The notes under the pieces were generated by a model that worked only from the letters and a program-made list of their open reading frames with translations, made no database searches and was not told the origin of the DNA. A DNA stretch of 64,000 bases. Origin: Selenomonadaceae bacterium (GTDB taxonomy: Bacteria > Bacillota > Negativicutes > Selenomonadales > Selenomonadaceae). The position numbers and the translations under genes are program-made. The stretch spans positions 1 through 64,000 of the forward strand of contig JAFUTY010000004.1 of NCBI GenBank assembly GCA_017484005.1, in the 5' to 3' direction. Positions 1 through 8,748 of this stretch are shown one piece after another. The first letter of the stretch is position 1; each line of letters starts with the position of its first letter.

Positions 1-285
1 GATAAAGCGGTTGGAAATTTATTGACGGCGATCGATCGAAGCAAAAAAAATAATCCAGAACGAATTTTGATCGCGCTCGGAATCAATGGAGTTGGAAATT
101 CAGCAGCGCAGGATTTGATTCAAAAATTCCAGACGATCGAGAGAATTTCCAATGCAGCTCGCGAGGAACTTTTAGATGTGAAAGATCTCGGCGAGACTAC
201 TGCGGATTCAATCAAAAATTTCTTTGCGAATGATAAAATTAAAACTCTAATAGAAAATCTAAAAAATCTCGGTTTGAAAATCTGA
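1..285 (+). CDS. ligA: NAD-dependent DNA ligase LigA, C-terminal end (5' cut by window)
   Basis: The frame is open from base 1, so the start lies outside the window. The remaining 94 residues are the helix-hairpin-helix part of NAD-dependent DNA ligase, which seals nicks in replication and repair. NLLTAIDRSK, ALGINGVG and the second hairpin KDLGETTADSI are typical of the family. The protein stops at GLKI directly after this domain, and a terminator starts about 18 bases later. The BRCT domain of roughly 80 residues that normally closes LigA is therefore absent, and there is no room for a frameshifted copy before the terminator. The family call is firm; the meaning of the missing BRCT is open. 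Confidence 0.85.
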   Translation, partial: DKAVGNLLTAIDRSKKNNPERILIALGINGVGNSAAQDLIQKFQTIERISNAAREELLDVKDLGETTADSIKNFFANDKIKTLIENLKNLGLKI

Positions 286-302
286 TTCGGAAATAAAAAA
301 AG

Positions 303-347
303 AGATCCCCGATAGATCAATTGAGATCTGTCGGGGATCTTTTTTTG
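303..347. terminator. bidirectional terminator between ligA and murD
   Basis: A 16-bp stem (AGATCCCCGATAGATC paired with GATCTGTCGGGGATCT, one G-U pair) around a 6-base loop, with a T-run on the plus side and an A-run on the left that is a T-run on the minus strand. It sits between two convergent genes. Confidence 0.9.
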
Positions 348-357
348 TTCGGAAAAT

Positions 358-1776
358 TTATAGATTGTTGACGATATTTTTGAAATCTTTTCCGCGCTCC
401 TCGAAATTCTGATACATATCGAAACTCGCGCAGGCTGGCGATAATAAAACGATCTGTCCAGATTTAGAGATTTTTCGAGCGAGATCAATTGCCGCTTTCA
501 TATCGAATCCAACATCATGAATCTTTTCAGCCGGATATCCATTCGAAACCGCGTCGCGATGAAATCTTTCAGCTGCCGCACCAATCAAAATCAATTCATC
601 GACGCGCTTTTTGACATGCTCAAACATTTCCGCGAGATCTGTGCCTTTATCATCTCCGCCCGCAATCAAAATCAGATGCCCCTCGTCGAATGCATCAATC
701 GCTTTGATTGTCGAATCAGTATTCGTTGCCTTCGAATCGTTGAAATACTTGACGCCGTCGATTTCGCGGACAAATTCGATTCGATGTTCGACGCCTTGGA
801 ATTCTATCAACACTTCACGAATTTTTTCCGGCTCGACTCCAGCAAGATAAGCCATCATCGCCGCGGCTAGAGCATTTTCAACATTGTGCGAGCCTTTGAT
901 TCCCAATTCCGCGACATTGCAAAGTTTGTAAGATTTTCCATTCCATCGAATCGTGAGCCATCGAGCCTTCGGCATCATTTTTTTAAACGGCAATTCAGCA
1001 TCTTTGGGCGGGACGAATTCGATGAATGCTCCTTTATTGAGCTGTGCTTTGCGGCTGAAAAATACAACGTTGCAATTCTTGACTCGATTTCCAATCTCAC
1101 GCGTCCGAGGATCGTCATAATTCAACACGACATAATCATTGAGCGTCTCATTCGCGAAGATTTTTTCTTTCATCGCTTGATAGACTTCCATCGAGCCGTG
1201 GCGTTTCAAATGATCAGGCGTGACGTTGAGAATCGATGAAACATGCGGCTGAAAGTTCTTGGTTGATTCCATTTGATAGCTCGAAATTTCCAAAGCGATC
1301 GCAGATTTTTCATCGAGTTTTTGAGCTGTTTCGGAAAATGCAATTCCGATATTTCCGCAAACTCCAACTTCCGAAAATTTTTTCTGAAGTAAAAGTCCGA
1401 GGAGAGTTGTCGTCGTGGTTTTTCCATTAGTTCCAGTCACAGCGAAAATTGGTGATCGACAGACTTCAAATCCTAATTCAATTTCCGAAATGATTTCGAT
1501 TCCGCGCTCGATTGCAGTTTGGAGAATTGGAATTTTCAGCGGGACAGCCGGCGAGACGATTATTCGATCGATTCCGTCTAAAAGATCTGAAGTCTGCTCA
1601 CCGAGTTTGACTTCGATTCCATCGAGCGGTTCAGTGATTTCGAGATTCGATTTTGCATCGCTGAGAATGACATTCGCGCCGAGCGATTTTGCAACTCGAG
1701 ACGCCGCGAATCCCGAAATTCCTGCGCCAATCACGAGGATATTTTTTCCCTTCCATCTACTAAGATCAATTGACAT
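358..1776 (-). CDS. murD: UDP-N-acetylmuramoylalanine--D-glutamate ligase MurD
   Basis: Cytoplasmic Mur ligase that adds D-glutamate to UDP-MurNAc-L-Ala during peptidoglycan precursor synthesis, using ATP. The 472-residue protein has the usual length. Visible are the N-terminal Rossmann glycine motif (GAGISGFAASR, about residues 17-27), the ATP loop TGTNGKTTTTT near residue 115, the central NVTPDHLKRH, and the C-terminal NDSKATNTD motif typical of MurD. A good Shine-Dalgarno (GAGGAGGAG) precedes the ATG at 1776. It is the last gene of a minus-strand run murEF-mraY-murD, 55 bases after mraY, and ends at a shared terminator. Confidence 0.95.
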   Translation of the reverse strand: MSIDLSRWKGKNILVIGAGISGFAASRVAKSLGANVILSDAKSNLEITEPLDGIEVKLGEQTSDLLDGIDRIIVSPAVPLKIPILQTAIERGIEIISEIELGFEVCRSPIFAVTGTNGKTTTTTLLGLLLQKKFSEVGVCGNIGIAFSETAQKLDEKSAIALEISSYQMESTKNFQPHVSSILNVTPDHLKRHGSMEVYQAMKEKIFANETLNDYVVLNYDDPRTREIGNRVKNCNVVFFSRKAQLNKGAFIEFVPPKDAELPFKKMMPKARWLTIRWNGKSYKLCNVAELGIKGSHNVENALAAAMMAYLAGVEPEKIREVLIEFQGVEHRIEFVREIDGVKYFNDSKATNTDSTIKAIDAFDEGHLILIAGGDDKGTDLAEMFEHVKKRVDELILIGAAAERFHRDAVSNGYPAEKIHDVGFDMKAAIDLARKISKSGQIVLLSPACASFDMYQNFEERGKDFKNIVNNL

Positions 1777-1831
1777 TGCTATCTCCTCCTCGTGAAAAAT
1801 TTAGACTGATTTAGTTTAATTAGTACAAATT

Positions 1832-2788
1832 TTAAATCGCGAGCAAAACTCCAATCAATCCGCAAATCAAGCCGACCGTCCAAAATACAAATACAACTTT
1901 GACTTCAGACCAGCCGCCCAATTCAAAATGATGATGAATCGGACTCATTCGAAAAACCCGCCTGCCTGTCGTCTGAAATGAAATGACTTGAATTATAACT
2001 GACAAGGCTTCACAGACAAAAATCAAGCCGATAATCGCAAGCAGAACTTCGGTGCGCGTCAAAATTCCAATCGCCGCGAAAGCTCCTCCCAGCGCGAGAG
2101 ATCCAGTGTCGCCCATGAAAACTTTGGCAGGATGAAAATTGAATCGCAAAAATCCAATGCAAGCTCCAGCAATCGCCGCGCAGAAAATCGCCAAATTCGT
2201 CTGTCCCAAAGCGATACAGACAGTCATATAACATCCCGCCGCAATTGCCATCGTGCCGGCCGCTAATCCATCGAGCCCGTCAGTCAGATTCACAGCATTA
2301 CTCGCGCCGACGATAATGAATAAGATGAATGGATAGAACATCGCGCCGATATCGATTTGCTCGTTCAAAATTGGAATCCAAACTGTCGGTTCAAATGACA
2401 ATGCACTTCGAGCAATAAACAGCGTGATCATTGAAATCAGAATTTGTCCGATGAGTTTTTCGCGCGCTTTTAATCCTAAATTCTGTTTTCGAACAACTTT
2501 TCGATAATCGTCGATGAATCCTAAAACGAAATGACCGAGCATTATAAAAAGAGCTAAACCAATTTCGAAATCGAGATCCGTGTTGATTAAAGTTCCAATA
2601 ACGATTCCAGCGATCAAAAAAATTCCGCCCATCGTTGGAGTTCCAGATTTTTTCTGATGCGATTTTGGACCTTCTTCGCGAATCGACTGTCCAAATTTGA
2701 GTTTATGAAGGAAAGGAATTGCAATGATTCCGAGGATCAAAACAGCGATTAATGAAATTCCAAATGCAAAAAACAAATCTCCTGCCAT
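1832..2788 (-). CDS. mraY: phospho-N-acetylmuramoyl-pentapeptide-transferase MraY
   Basis: Integral membrane enzyme that moves phospho-MurNAc-pentapeptide from UDP to undecaprenyl phosphate, giving lipid I. The 318-residue protein has about ten hydrophobic segments and the family motifs KSHQKKSGTPTMGG, FIDDYRK, NLTDGLDGLA and SPIHHHFELGGW. The ATG at 2788 gives the usual MAGDLFF-like beginning and starts one base after the murF stop, so it is probably translationally coupled. A longer frame exists upstream but would run into murF. Confidence 0.95.
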   Translation of the reverse strand: MAGDLFFAFGISLIAVLILGIIAIPFLHKLKFGQSIREEGPKSHQKKSGTPTMGGIFLIAGIVIGTLINTDLDFEIGLALFIMLGHFVLGFIDDYRKVVRKQNLGLKAREKLIGQILISMITLFIARSALSFEPTVWIPILNEQIDIGAMFYPFILFIIVGASNAVNLTDGLDGLAAGTMAIAAGCYMTVCIALGQTNLAIFCAAIAGACIGFLRFNFHPAKVFMGDTGSLALGGAFAAIGILTRTEVLLAIIGLIFVCEALSVIIQVISFQTTGRRVFRMSPIHHHFELGGWSEVKVVFVFWTVGLICGLIGVLLAI

Positions 2789-2789
2789 C

Positions 2790-5588
2790 TTACAGCCTCG
2801 CCACAATTCTTTCCATTCTCATGCCTCTAGATCCCTTCACCAAAATTGTATCGCCGACATCGAGAACGCTTTTCAAAATTTCGAGAGCCTCTTCGTGAGA
2901 TTTTGTTGTCGCGACGAATGGAACTCCAGCTCCCCGCGCGCCTTCAGCGATGTAATCTGCCAATTCTCCGCAGGTTATCACGATCTCGAAATCATTTGCA
3001 CCAAGACACTCGCCGATTTGCCGATGAGCATTCGGAGCGATTTTCCCGAGCTCGAGCATATCTCCCAAAACTGCAACTTTTCGACTCCGCGAAATTTCTG
3101 CAGTTGTCTCGATAGCCGCCCGCATTGATAGAGGGCTCGCGTTATAAGTATCATTGATAATTCGGAATCCATGCCGCTCGATAATTTCAAGACGCATTTT
3201 TGTCGGTGAGAGATTTTGCAAGCCTTCAGCTATTCGTTCTGCCGAGATATTCAGCGCAAATCCAACAGCAATCGCAGCTAGAGCGTCATAAACGTTGTGA
3301 ATCCCGACCATTGGAATTGAAAATTCGCGCGAAAAATTTCCAGATTCAACTTCGAAAGTCGTTCTATGATTTTGAATCAAGACGTTTGAGCCTTGAATAT
3401 CTGCCTTTTTATTGATTCCAAACGTCAAAATTCGAACTTTGGGATTTGCCAATCCTTTCATCGCAGCAACTCGATGATCGTCAGCGTTGAGAATGGCAGT
3501 CCCTCCGGGCGGAATCGATTGAACCAATTCAGATTTTGCGCGCGCGATATTGTCAATCGATCCCAAGAGTTCGATGTGAGTCTCGCCAACATTTGTAACA
3601 ACGCCGATAGTCGGTTCAGCTATCGATGCAAGTGTTGCGATTTGTCCTAAGCCTCGCATTCCCATTTCGACAACTGCCGCCGCATGATTTTCGTTGATCC
3701 CGAACAAAGTCAATGGCAGACCGATTTCATTGTTGAAATTTTCGGCAGTTTTTTGAATTTTTCCAAGCGATGAAATGACTGCTGCCGTGAGATCTTTGGT
3801 TGTAGTTTTTCCATTCGAACCGGTTATCGCGATGACAGGAATATCGAATCGCTCCCGATGAAATCTAGCGAGCCATTGATACGCCTCGAGAGTGTTGGGA
3901 ACTTTGAAAATTTTTCCTTGAGATGGAATTTTTTCAGCTGGACAAGTTTCTGAAACTATGACTCCCGCCGCACCTTTTTCAATTGCATCGATCGCAAAAT
4001 CCTCGCCATTAAATTTTTCACCTTTGAGTGCGACGAATAGACAATCAGGCTCAATCTTTCGCGAATCAGTTACAATTTCGGAAAAATCTCGCGACGCTAA
4101 ACATATAATCGCCTCTCGAGCGGTCTCTCGATCGTCAAAATGAATCGTTCGATCGTTTAAAATCTGATAAGTCTCATGCCCTTTGCCGAGAATTACGACG
4201 ATATCGTCTTCTTCGGCGATGTTTATAGCATGGAAAATCGCTTCCCGTCTTGAGATAATACATTCGTGAGTTTTGTTCTCGATCTTTTCCAAAACTCCGG
4301 CTTCAACTTCATCGAGAATTTTTTGGGGATCTTCCGATCGTGGATTGTCTGAAGTCACGATAACGACATCTGATAATTCAGCCGCCAATCTTCCCATGAT
4401 CGGACGTTTTGTTCGATCTCGATCTCCGCCGCAGCCGAAAACTGTCAAAATTCTTTTCCGAGCGATTTGACGGGCAGTTCTCAAAACATTTGTAACGCCG
4501 TCGGGAGTGTGTGCATAATCAACAATCACCGAGAAATTCTGCCCAACATCGACGCGCTCAAATCTTCCAGGGACGCTCGTGAATTTTTCCAGAGATTTTT
4601 TGACAATCCACGGATCGATGTGTTCAGCCAGAGCAGCAGATGCAGCCGCCATCGCGTTATAAATGTTAAAAATTCCAGTGATTTTTAAATTCAATTCGAG
4701 ATCGAGATGTTTGCTAGTGAATCTGAATCGAGAGCCGATTGAAGTCACATTGATCTCGCTCGCAATAAAATCAGATTCATGCTCAATCGAATAAGTGAAT
4801 TTTTGACAATTTGCATGCTCGAGCATAAATTCGCCTGATGGATCATCTATATTAATGATAGCATTTTTCTCGATTTTGACTCCCTTTCGAGAAACCAAAT
4901 CAAAGAGTTTAGATTTTGCGAGCCGATAATTCTCAATTGTCTTGTGATAATCCAAATGATCCTGCGTGAGATTCGTGAAAATCGCTGTATCGAATTCAAT
5001 TCCCGCAACGCGATTTTGATCCAGCGCATGCGACGAAACTTCCATAATCACATAATCCATATTTTTTTCGCGCATCAGATCTAGAATTTTTTGAAGATCC
5101 GCGACGTCTGGAGTTGTATTGTGAACTGGAAAAATCTCCTCCTCAATCATGATTTGAATCGTGCCAATCAAGCCGACTCGAAATCCTGCAGATCGAAGAA
5201 TCGCTCGAAGTAAATAGCTCGTTGTAGTTTTTCCATTCGTTCCAGTGATTCCAATGATTCGCATGTCTCGCGCCGGATATGAATAATAGAACGGCACAAT
5301 CGCCTCGAGAGCTGGATGAAGATCTGGAACGACAATCGCCGCCATTCCTTCTGGAAGATCGACTTCACCTTTTTCTGGATCGCGAGTTGTAAGAATTGCA
5401 GTTGCACCAGATTTTGCAGCCTGCGCGATGAAATCATGCCCGTCGACATGCGCTCCAGGAATGCAGACAAATAGCGTTCCAAAACGAACATTGCGCGAAT
5501 CGCGTTCAATATCAGTGATAATCGCGTGCCGATCTCCAATAACGCGCGCGCCTGCAACTCTGCTTGCTATATCGCCGACGGTTTTCAT
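2790..5588 (-). CDS. murE-murF: MurE-MurF fusion: tripeptide ligase plus D-Ala-D-Ala adding enzyme
   Basis: One 932-residue reading frame holds two complete Mur ligases. The MurE half (about residues 1-480) has the ATP loop GITGTNGKTTTS, DYAHTPDG and TSDNPRSEDP; DNPR marks enzymes that add meso-diaminopimelate rather than lysine. The MurF half (about 485-932) has a second ATP loop AITGSNGKTTTKD, GMRGLGQIA and NDTYNASPLSM, and adds D-Ala-D-Ala. The two are normally separate neighbouring genes; here no stop, start or frameshift lies between them. The ATG at 5588 follows a GGGGGGA ribosome site. Fused MurE-MurF proteins are known in a few other bacteria such as Bordetella. Confidence 0.93.
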   Translation of the reverse strand: MKTVGDIASRVAGARVIGDRHAIITDIERDSRNVRFGTLFVCIPGAHVDGHDFIAQAAKSGATAILTTRDPEKGEVDLPEGMAAIVVPDLHPALEAIVPFYYSYPARDMRIIGITGTNGKTTTSYLLRAILRSAGFRVGLIGTIQIMIEEEIFPVHNTTPDVADLQKILDLMREKNMDYVIMEVSSHALDQNRVAGIEFDTAIFTNLTQDHLDYHKTIENYRLAKSKLFDLVSRKGVKIEKNAIINIDDPSGEFMLEHANCQKFTYSIEHESDFIASEINVTSIGSRFRFTSKHLDLELNLKITGIFNIYNAMAAASAALAEHIDPWIVKKSLEKFTSVPGRFERVDVGQNFSVIVDYAHTPDGVTNVLRTARQIARKRILTVFGCGGDRDRTKRPIMGRLAAELSDVVIVTSDNPRSEDPQKILDEVEAGVLEKIENKTHECIISRREAIFHAINIAEEDDIVVILGKGHETYQILNDRTIHFDDRETAREAIICLASRDFSEIVTDSRKIEPDCLFVALKGEKFNGEDFAIDAIEKGAAGVIVSETCPAEKIPSQGKIFKVPNTLEAYQWLARFHRERFDIPVIAITGSNGKTTTKDLTAAVISSLGKIQKTAENFNNEIGLPLTLFGINENHAAAVVEMGMRGLGQIATLASIAEPTIGVVTNVGETHIELLGSIDNIARAKSELVQSIPPGGTAILNADDHRVAAMKGLANPKVRILTFGINKKADIQGSNVLIQNHRTTFEVESGNFSREFSIPMVGIHNVYDALAAIAVGFALNISAERIAEGLQNLSPTKMRLEIIERHGFRIINDTYNASPLSMRAAIETTAEISRSRKVAVLGDMLELGKIAPNAHRQIGECLGANDFEIVITCGELADYIAEGARGAGVPFVATTKSHEEALEILKSVLDVGDTILVKGSRGMRMERIVARL

Positions 5589-5690
5589 AAAAAAATCCCC
5601 CCGCACTTTCGAATAGGTTTTCGAGAAAAAAAATTCGCCGCGGATCTATTTGCGACGAAGATCTATTATCGAATGAAAAATTTTAACTGA

Positions 5691-5719
5691 TTGTCTCAAT
5701 TTTTCTCTCGATGTATCAT
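5691..5719 (+). promoter_or_regulatory. possible sigma-70-type promoter for the LysR gene
   Basis: TTGTCT and TATCAT are separated by 17 bases in the divergent murEF/LysR gap. The spacing is ideal but both boxes deviate from consensus, so this is only a candidate. Confidence 0.35.
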
Positions 5720-5765
5720 AACGAGCATAGTTTAGCTTTCGAGAAAATCCTTGTCAAATTCATTC

Positions 5766-5810
5766 GAGGAGGTGAAAGCTGCCGCAAAAAATCTACGGCA
5801 GTCAGCGATG
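5766..5810 (+). promoter_or_regulatory. Shine-Dalgarno, 6-bp hairpin and ATG of the LysR gene
   Basis: A strong Shine-Dalgarno GAGGAGGTG (5766-5774) is 33 bases from the in-frame ATG at 5808. Between them lies a perfect hairpin, CTGCCG (5779-5784) with CGGCAG (5796-5801) around an 11-base loop. If it folds, it removes 23 bases from the path and leaves about 10, a normal spacing. No ATG, GTG or TTG lies at normal linear distance. Folding is inferred. Confidence 0.45.
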
Positions 5811-6710
5811 GAAAACACAATCGGCATGAAGGATATTCGCGCTTTCTATGCCGTCGTCGAAGAGGGAAATATCTCTCACGCCGCGCAGAGACTTGCAATT
5901 GCTCAGCCTGCGCTCTCAAGACAGATGAAACGTCTGGAAGAAATGCTCGGAACAAAATTATTCGATCGAGGTTCAAGACGAATTCGACTCACAGAAGCCG
6001 GGCGAGTATTTTCCGAGCGCGTTGAAAAAATCCTCATGCTTGTCGATGGAACAATTCGCGATATTGAAGAAATCGGCGGCGGAGAAGCTGGAACAATTCA
6101 TCTCGGAACGATAACATCGAGCGGCGCGACTCTGCTTCCAAAATTGATCGCGGAATTTCATCGAAAACATCCAAAAATCACGTTTCAAATTTGGGAGGCT
6201 GAAGGCTCAAGAATTCTCGAGCTGCTCGATAATCGAGTTATTGAAATCGGAATCACACGCACGCAGGTCGATGAACAGATTTACGAGTCGCTGATTTTGG
6301 ATCACGAGCCGTTTATCGTGATGATGCGCGAGGATCAAGTTGTAGGTGATAAGCCGGATGAAGTTGAGCTGACAGATCTTGCGAATTCAGATTTGATCGT
6401 GCCGTTGAGATGGAAATCGCTTGTCATTTCAAAATCGCATGACGCTGGATTTGATCCGAAAATTTTTTGCGTGTCAGATTCAATCGTTCAAGATATTTTG
6501 TTTGTGCGGAATGGATTAGGGCTCGCAATTCTTCCAACATCGTCGCAGGATTTTTTGACGATGGGCGGAATCATTTGCAAGCGGTTAAATCATCCAGAAA
6601 TCACGACGCACACAGTCATTTCATGGAAGAAAAATCGAACATTGTCAAAAGGTGCTGAAAAACTGCTCGATTTACTTCGAGATGCAATATCGAAAGGAGA
6701 GAAAATTTAA
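5808..6710 (+). CDS. LysR-family transcriptional regulator
   Basis: A 300-residue protein with an N-terminal winged helix (DIRAFYAVVEEGNISHAAQR and QPALSRQMKRLEEMLG, about residues 7-50) and a periplasmic-binding-protein-like effector domain. LysR proteins bind DNA as tetramers and respond to a small molecule. The frame is open back to a TTG at 5751, but family proteins start a few residues before this helix, so ATG 5808 is preferred (ATG 5826 is the alternative). It is divergent from murEF and its stop overlaps the galE start (TAATG), so the two are probably co-transcribed. The effector cannot be told. Confidence 0.88.
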   Translation: MENTIGMKDIRAFYAVVEEGNISHAAQRLAIAQPALSRQMKRLEEMLGTKLFDRGSRRIRLTEAGRVFSERVEKILMLVDGTIRDIEEIGGGEAGTIHLGTITSSGATLLPKLIAEFHRKHPKITFQIWEAEGSRILELLDNRVIEIGITRTQVDEQIYESLILDHEPFIVMMREDQVVGDKPDEVELTDLANSDLIVPLRWKSLVISKSHDAGFDPKIFCVSDSIVQDILFVRNGLGLAILPTSSQDFLTMGGIICKRLNHPEITTHTVISWKKNRTLSKGAEKLLDLLRDAISKGEKI

Positions 6711-7708
6711 TGGGAGTTTTAGTCTGCGGCGGAGCTGGATATATCGGTTCGCATTTTGTCAAAGAGATTCTGAAACGCGACGAGGATGTTGTGATTATCG
6801 ATAATCTGTCGACGGGACATCTTGAATCAATTCCTCACCAAAATCCACGCGTCAAATTTTATGAGGACGACATTCGAAATCCTGCAACTCTCGACGAGAT
6901 CTTTTCCGCGAACAAAATCGATACAGTGATTCATTTTGCCGCCGATGCATTGGTCGGCGAGAGTGTCGAAAATCCATTGAAATATTTCGACAACAATACT
7001 GGAGGAATGATCTCGCTCCTCGAATCGATGCGGGATTCAAACGTCAAACAGATCATTTTTTCATCGACTGCCGCGACATATGGCGAGCCGAAATCGATTC
7101 CAATTCTTGAAACTGATCCGAACGAGCCGACAAATCCATATGGCGAATCGAAATTGATGATGGAAAAAATCATGAAATGGGTCGATCAAGCTTATGGAAT
7201 TCGATTTGTTTCACTTCGATATTTCAATGCCGCGGGAGCTAGTGAAGATTCATCAATCGGCGAGGCACATCTTTGCGAGACTCATTTGATTCCATTGATT
7301 CTTCGAGTTCCATTGGGGCAGTCGGATCACATCACAGTTTTCGGCGGCGATTATGACACTCCCGACGGAACATGCATTCGCGATTATATCCACGTGACAG
7401 ATTTAGCCGATGCACATTTAAAAGCGATCGATTATCTCCGCGCGGGAAAATCTTCAGACATTTTCAATCTCGGCAATGGGCAGGGATTCTCGGTGAAAGA
7501 AATGATTTCTGCCGCTGAAAAAGTCACTGGACAAAAAATCAAAACAGTTATCGGCGATCGACGTCCTGGAGATCCAGCTCGACTTGTTGCATCATCTGAA
7601 AAAGCGAAAAAGATTCTCGGCTGGAATCCAAAATTCACGAGCATTGAAAAAATTATCGAGACTGCATGGAATTGGCACGTCAAAAATCCGAAAGGTTATG
7701 AATCATGA
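6710..7708 (+). CDS. galE: UDP-glucose 4-epimerase GalE
   Basis: Extended short-chain dehydrogenase of 332 residues that interconverts UDP-glucose and UDP-galactose with bound NAD. Visible are the NAD-binding GGAGYIGSH at residues 7-15, the catalytic region SSTAATYG and the YGESKLMME tyrosine-lysine pair (YxxxK), then RYFNAAGA and the substrate-binding tail motifs. In an LPS-bearing organism it would supply UDP-galactose for surface glycans, which fits the glycosyltransferases about 9 kb downstream. Start and stop overlap both neighbours, indicating an operon. Confidence 0.93.
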   Translation: MGVLVCGGAGYIGSHFVKEILKRDEDVVIIDNLSTGHLESIPHQNPRVKFYEDDIRNPATLDEIFSANKIDTVIHFAADALVGESVENPLKYFDNNTGGMISLLESMRDSNVKQIIFSSTAATYGEPKSIPILETDPNEPTNPYGESKLMMEKIMKWVDQAYGIRFVSLRYFNAAGASEDSSIGEAHLCETHLIPLILRVPLGQSDHITVFGGDYDTPDGTCIRDYIHVTDLADAHLKAIDYLRAGKSSDIFNLGNGQGFSVKEMISAAEKVTGQKIKTVIGDRRPGDPARLVASSEKAKKILGWNPKFTSIEKIIETAWNWHVKNPKGYES

Positions 7709-8745
7709 AATTCCGAAAAATGATCGCGATTCTAGCATTCACATTTTTACCGACATCAATCGCTTCGGCTGAAATATTAGAAATCGAAACGAGTGGAGAA
7801 TATACAATGGGGAAAAATGAGACTCCACTCGTTGCCGAGAGATTTGCGCGTGAGGATGCATATCGGTTAGCATTAATGCAGGCTGGAGTCTACATCGAAT
7901 CGCGATCCGAAATGGTAGATCATATAATCACGAAGGATGAAGTTCGAGCAGTTGCCGCGACAATCTTGAAAGTTCCAGAGGGAAATGAAACTTACGAGCA
8001 TGAAGTTGTTGGCAATGGCGGAATGAAAGTCAAATGCAAAATCCTCGCGATAATCGATACTGAGGCGGTCGATCTTGAGGCAATTGCAGGTGATAAACGA
8101 AATCTCAATATCCGAACTGGAATGATGAATGAATTTGATCAACTGCAACGCGAAAATCTTGAGCTCAAAGAAAAACTCTCGAAGTCTGAATCTGATTCTG
8201 AACTCCAAAAACAATTTATTGAGAATCAGAAAAAGTTTTTAATCAGATCGTACGAGCAACTCCTATATAACATGTCCTCGAAAGATCTGAATCTAGAAAC
8301 GATCGATAAACTTCGAGAGTTAGATCCTGATGGATATTCCGCCGATTACTTCTTCTATCTCTATTATCATGAACGTGGCGATGATCAAAAAGCTCAAGAT
8401 TCTTTGAAACAAGGCATTCGAACAATAAAAAGGATCTATTCTCCAGAACAAATCAGAAAAATGATAACTGGCATTGTTATCGATTATATATTTATTCCCT
8501 TCAAAATTGATGTTGATGAATTTGATGCCTTTGTGGTTTGGAATACTTGCTTTGATTATAGTAAATTTTACGGGGAATACTACATTTCCAACCGCATCGT
8601 TACTGACGGTTCTATAACAAATGATGAAATCCGAAAATTTTTAGAGAAGAATGGAGTCAATACTAAGGAGCTCGATTGGGATATTTCTGAATTTAAAGAA
8701 GTTAAAGAGATCCTGTTTCTGAAAGCACTTATCGAGGATGTATGA
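7705..8745 (+). CDS. secreted FlgT/LPP20-like protein, copy 1 of a tandem pair
   Basis: A 346-residue protein with a signal peptide (KFRKM, a hydrophobic stretch, then SIASA about residue 21). Residues about 22-135 carry a domain whose pattern (AREDAYRLALMQAGVYIESR, then repeated short strands) resembles the N-terminal FlgT/LPP20-type domain. Residues about 135-175 look like a coiled coil (LQRENLELKEKLSKSES). The C-terminal part is not recognised. The start overlaps the galE stop (ATGA). It is followed after three bases by a paralogue nearly identical at its beginning. Function unknown; a periplasmic or envelope role is inferred from the signal peptide. Confidence 0.75.
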   Translation: MKFRKMIAILAFTFLPTSIASAEILEIETSGEYTMGKNETPLVAERFAREDAYRLALMQAGVYIESRSEMVDHIITKDEVRAVAATILKVPEGNETYEHEVVGNGGMKVKCKILAIIDTEAVDLEAIAGDKRNLNIRTGMMNEFDQLQRENLELKEKLSKSESDSELQKQFIENQKKFLIRSYEQLLYNMSSKDLNLETIDKLRELDPDGYSADYFFYLYYHERGDDQKAQDSLKQGIRTIKRIYSPEQIRKMITGIVIDYIFIPFKIDVDEFDAFVVWNTCFDYSKFYGEYYISNRIVTDGSITNDEIRKFLEKNGVNTKELDWDISEFKEVKEILFLKALIEDV

Positions 8746-8748
8746 ATC

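Noticed and set aside
5751-5807. TTG 5751 as the LysR start.
   Set aside because: No ribosome site precedes it, and the 19 extra residues are not family-like. The strong GAGGAGGTG would then lie inside the gene.
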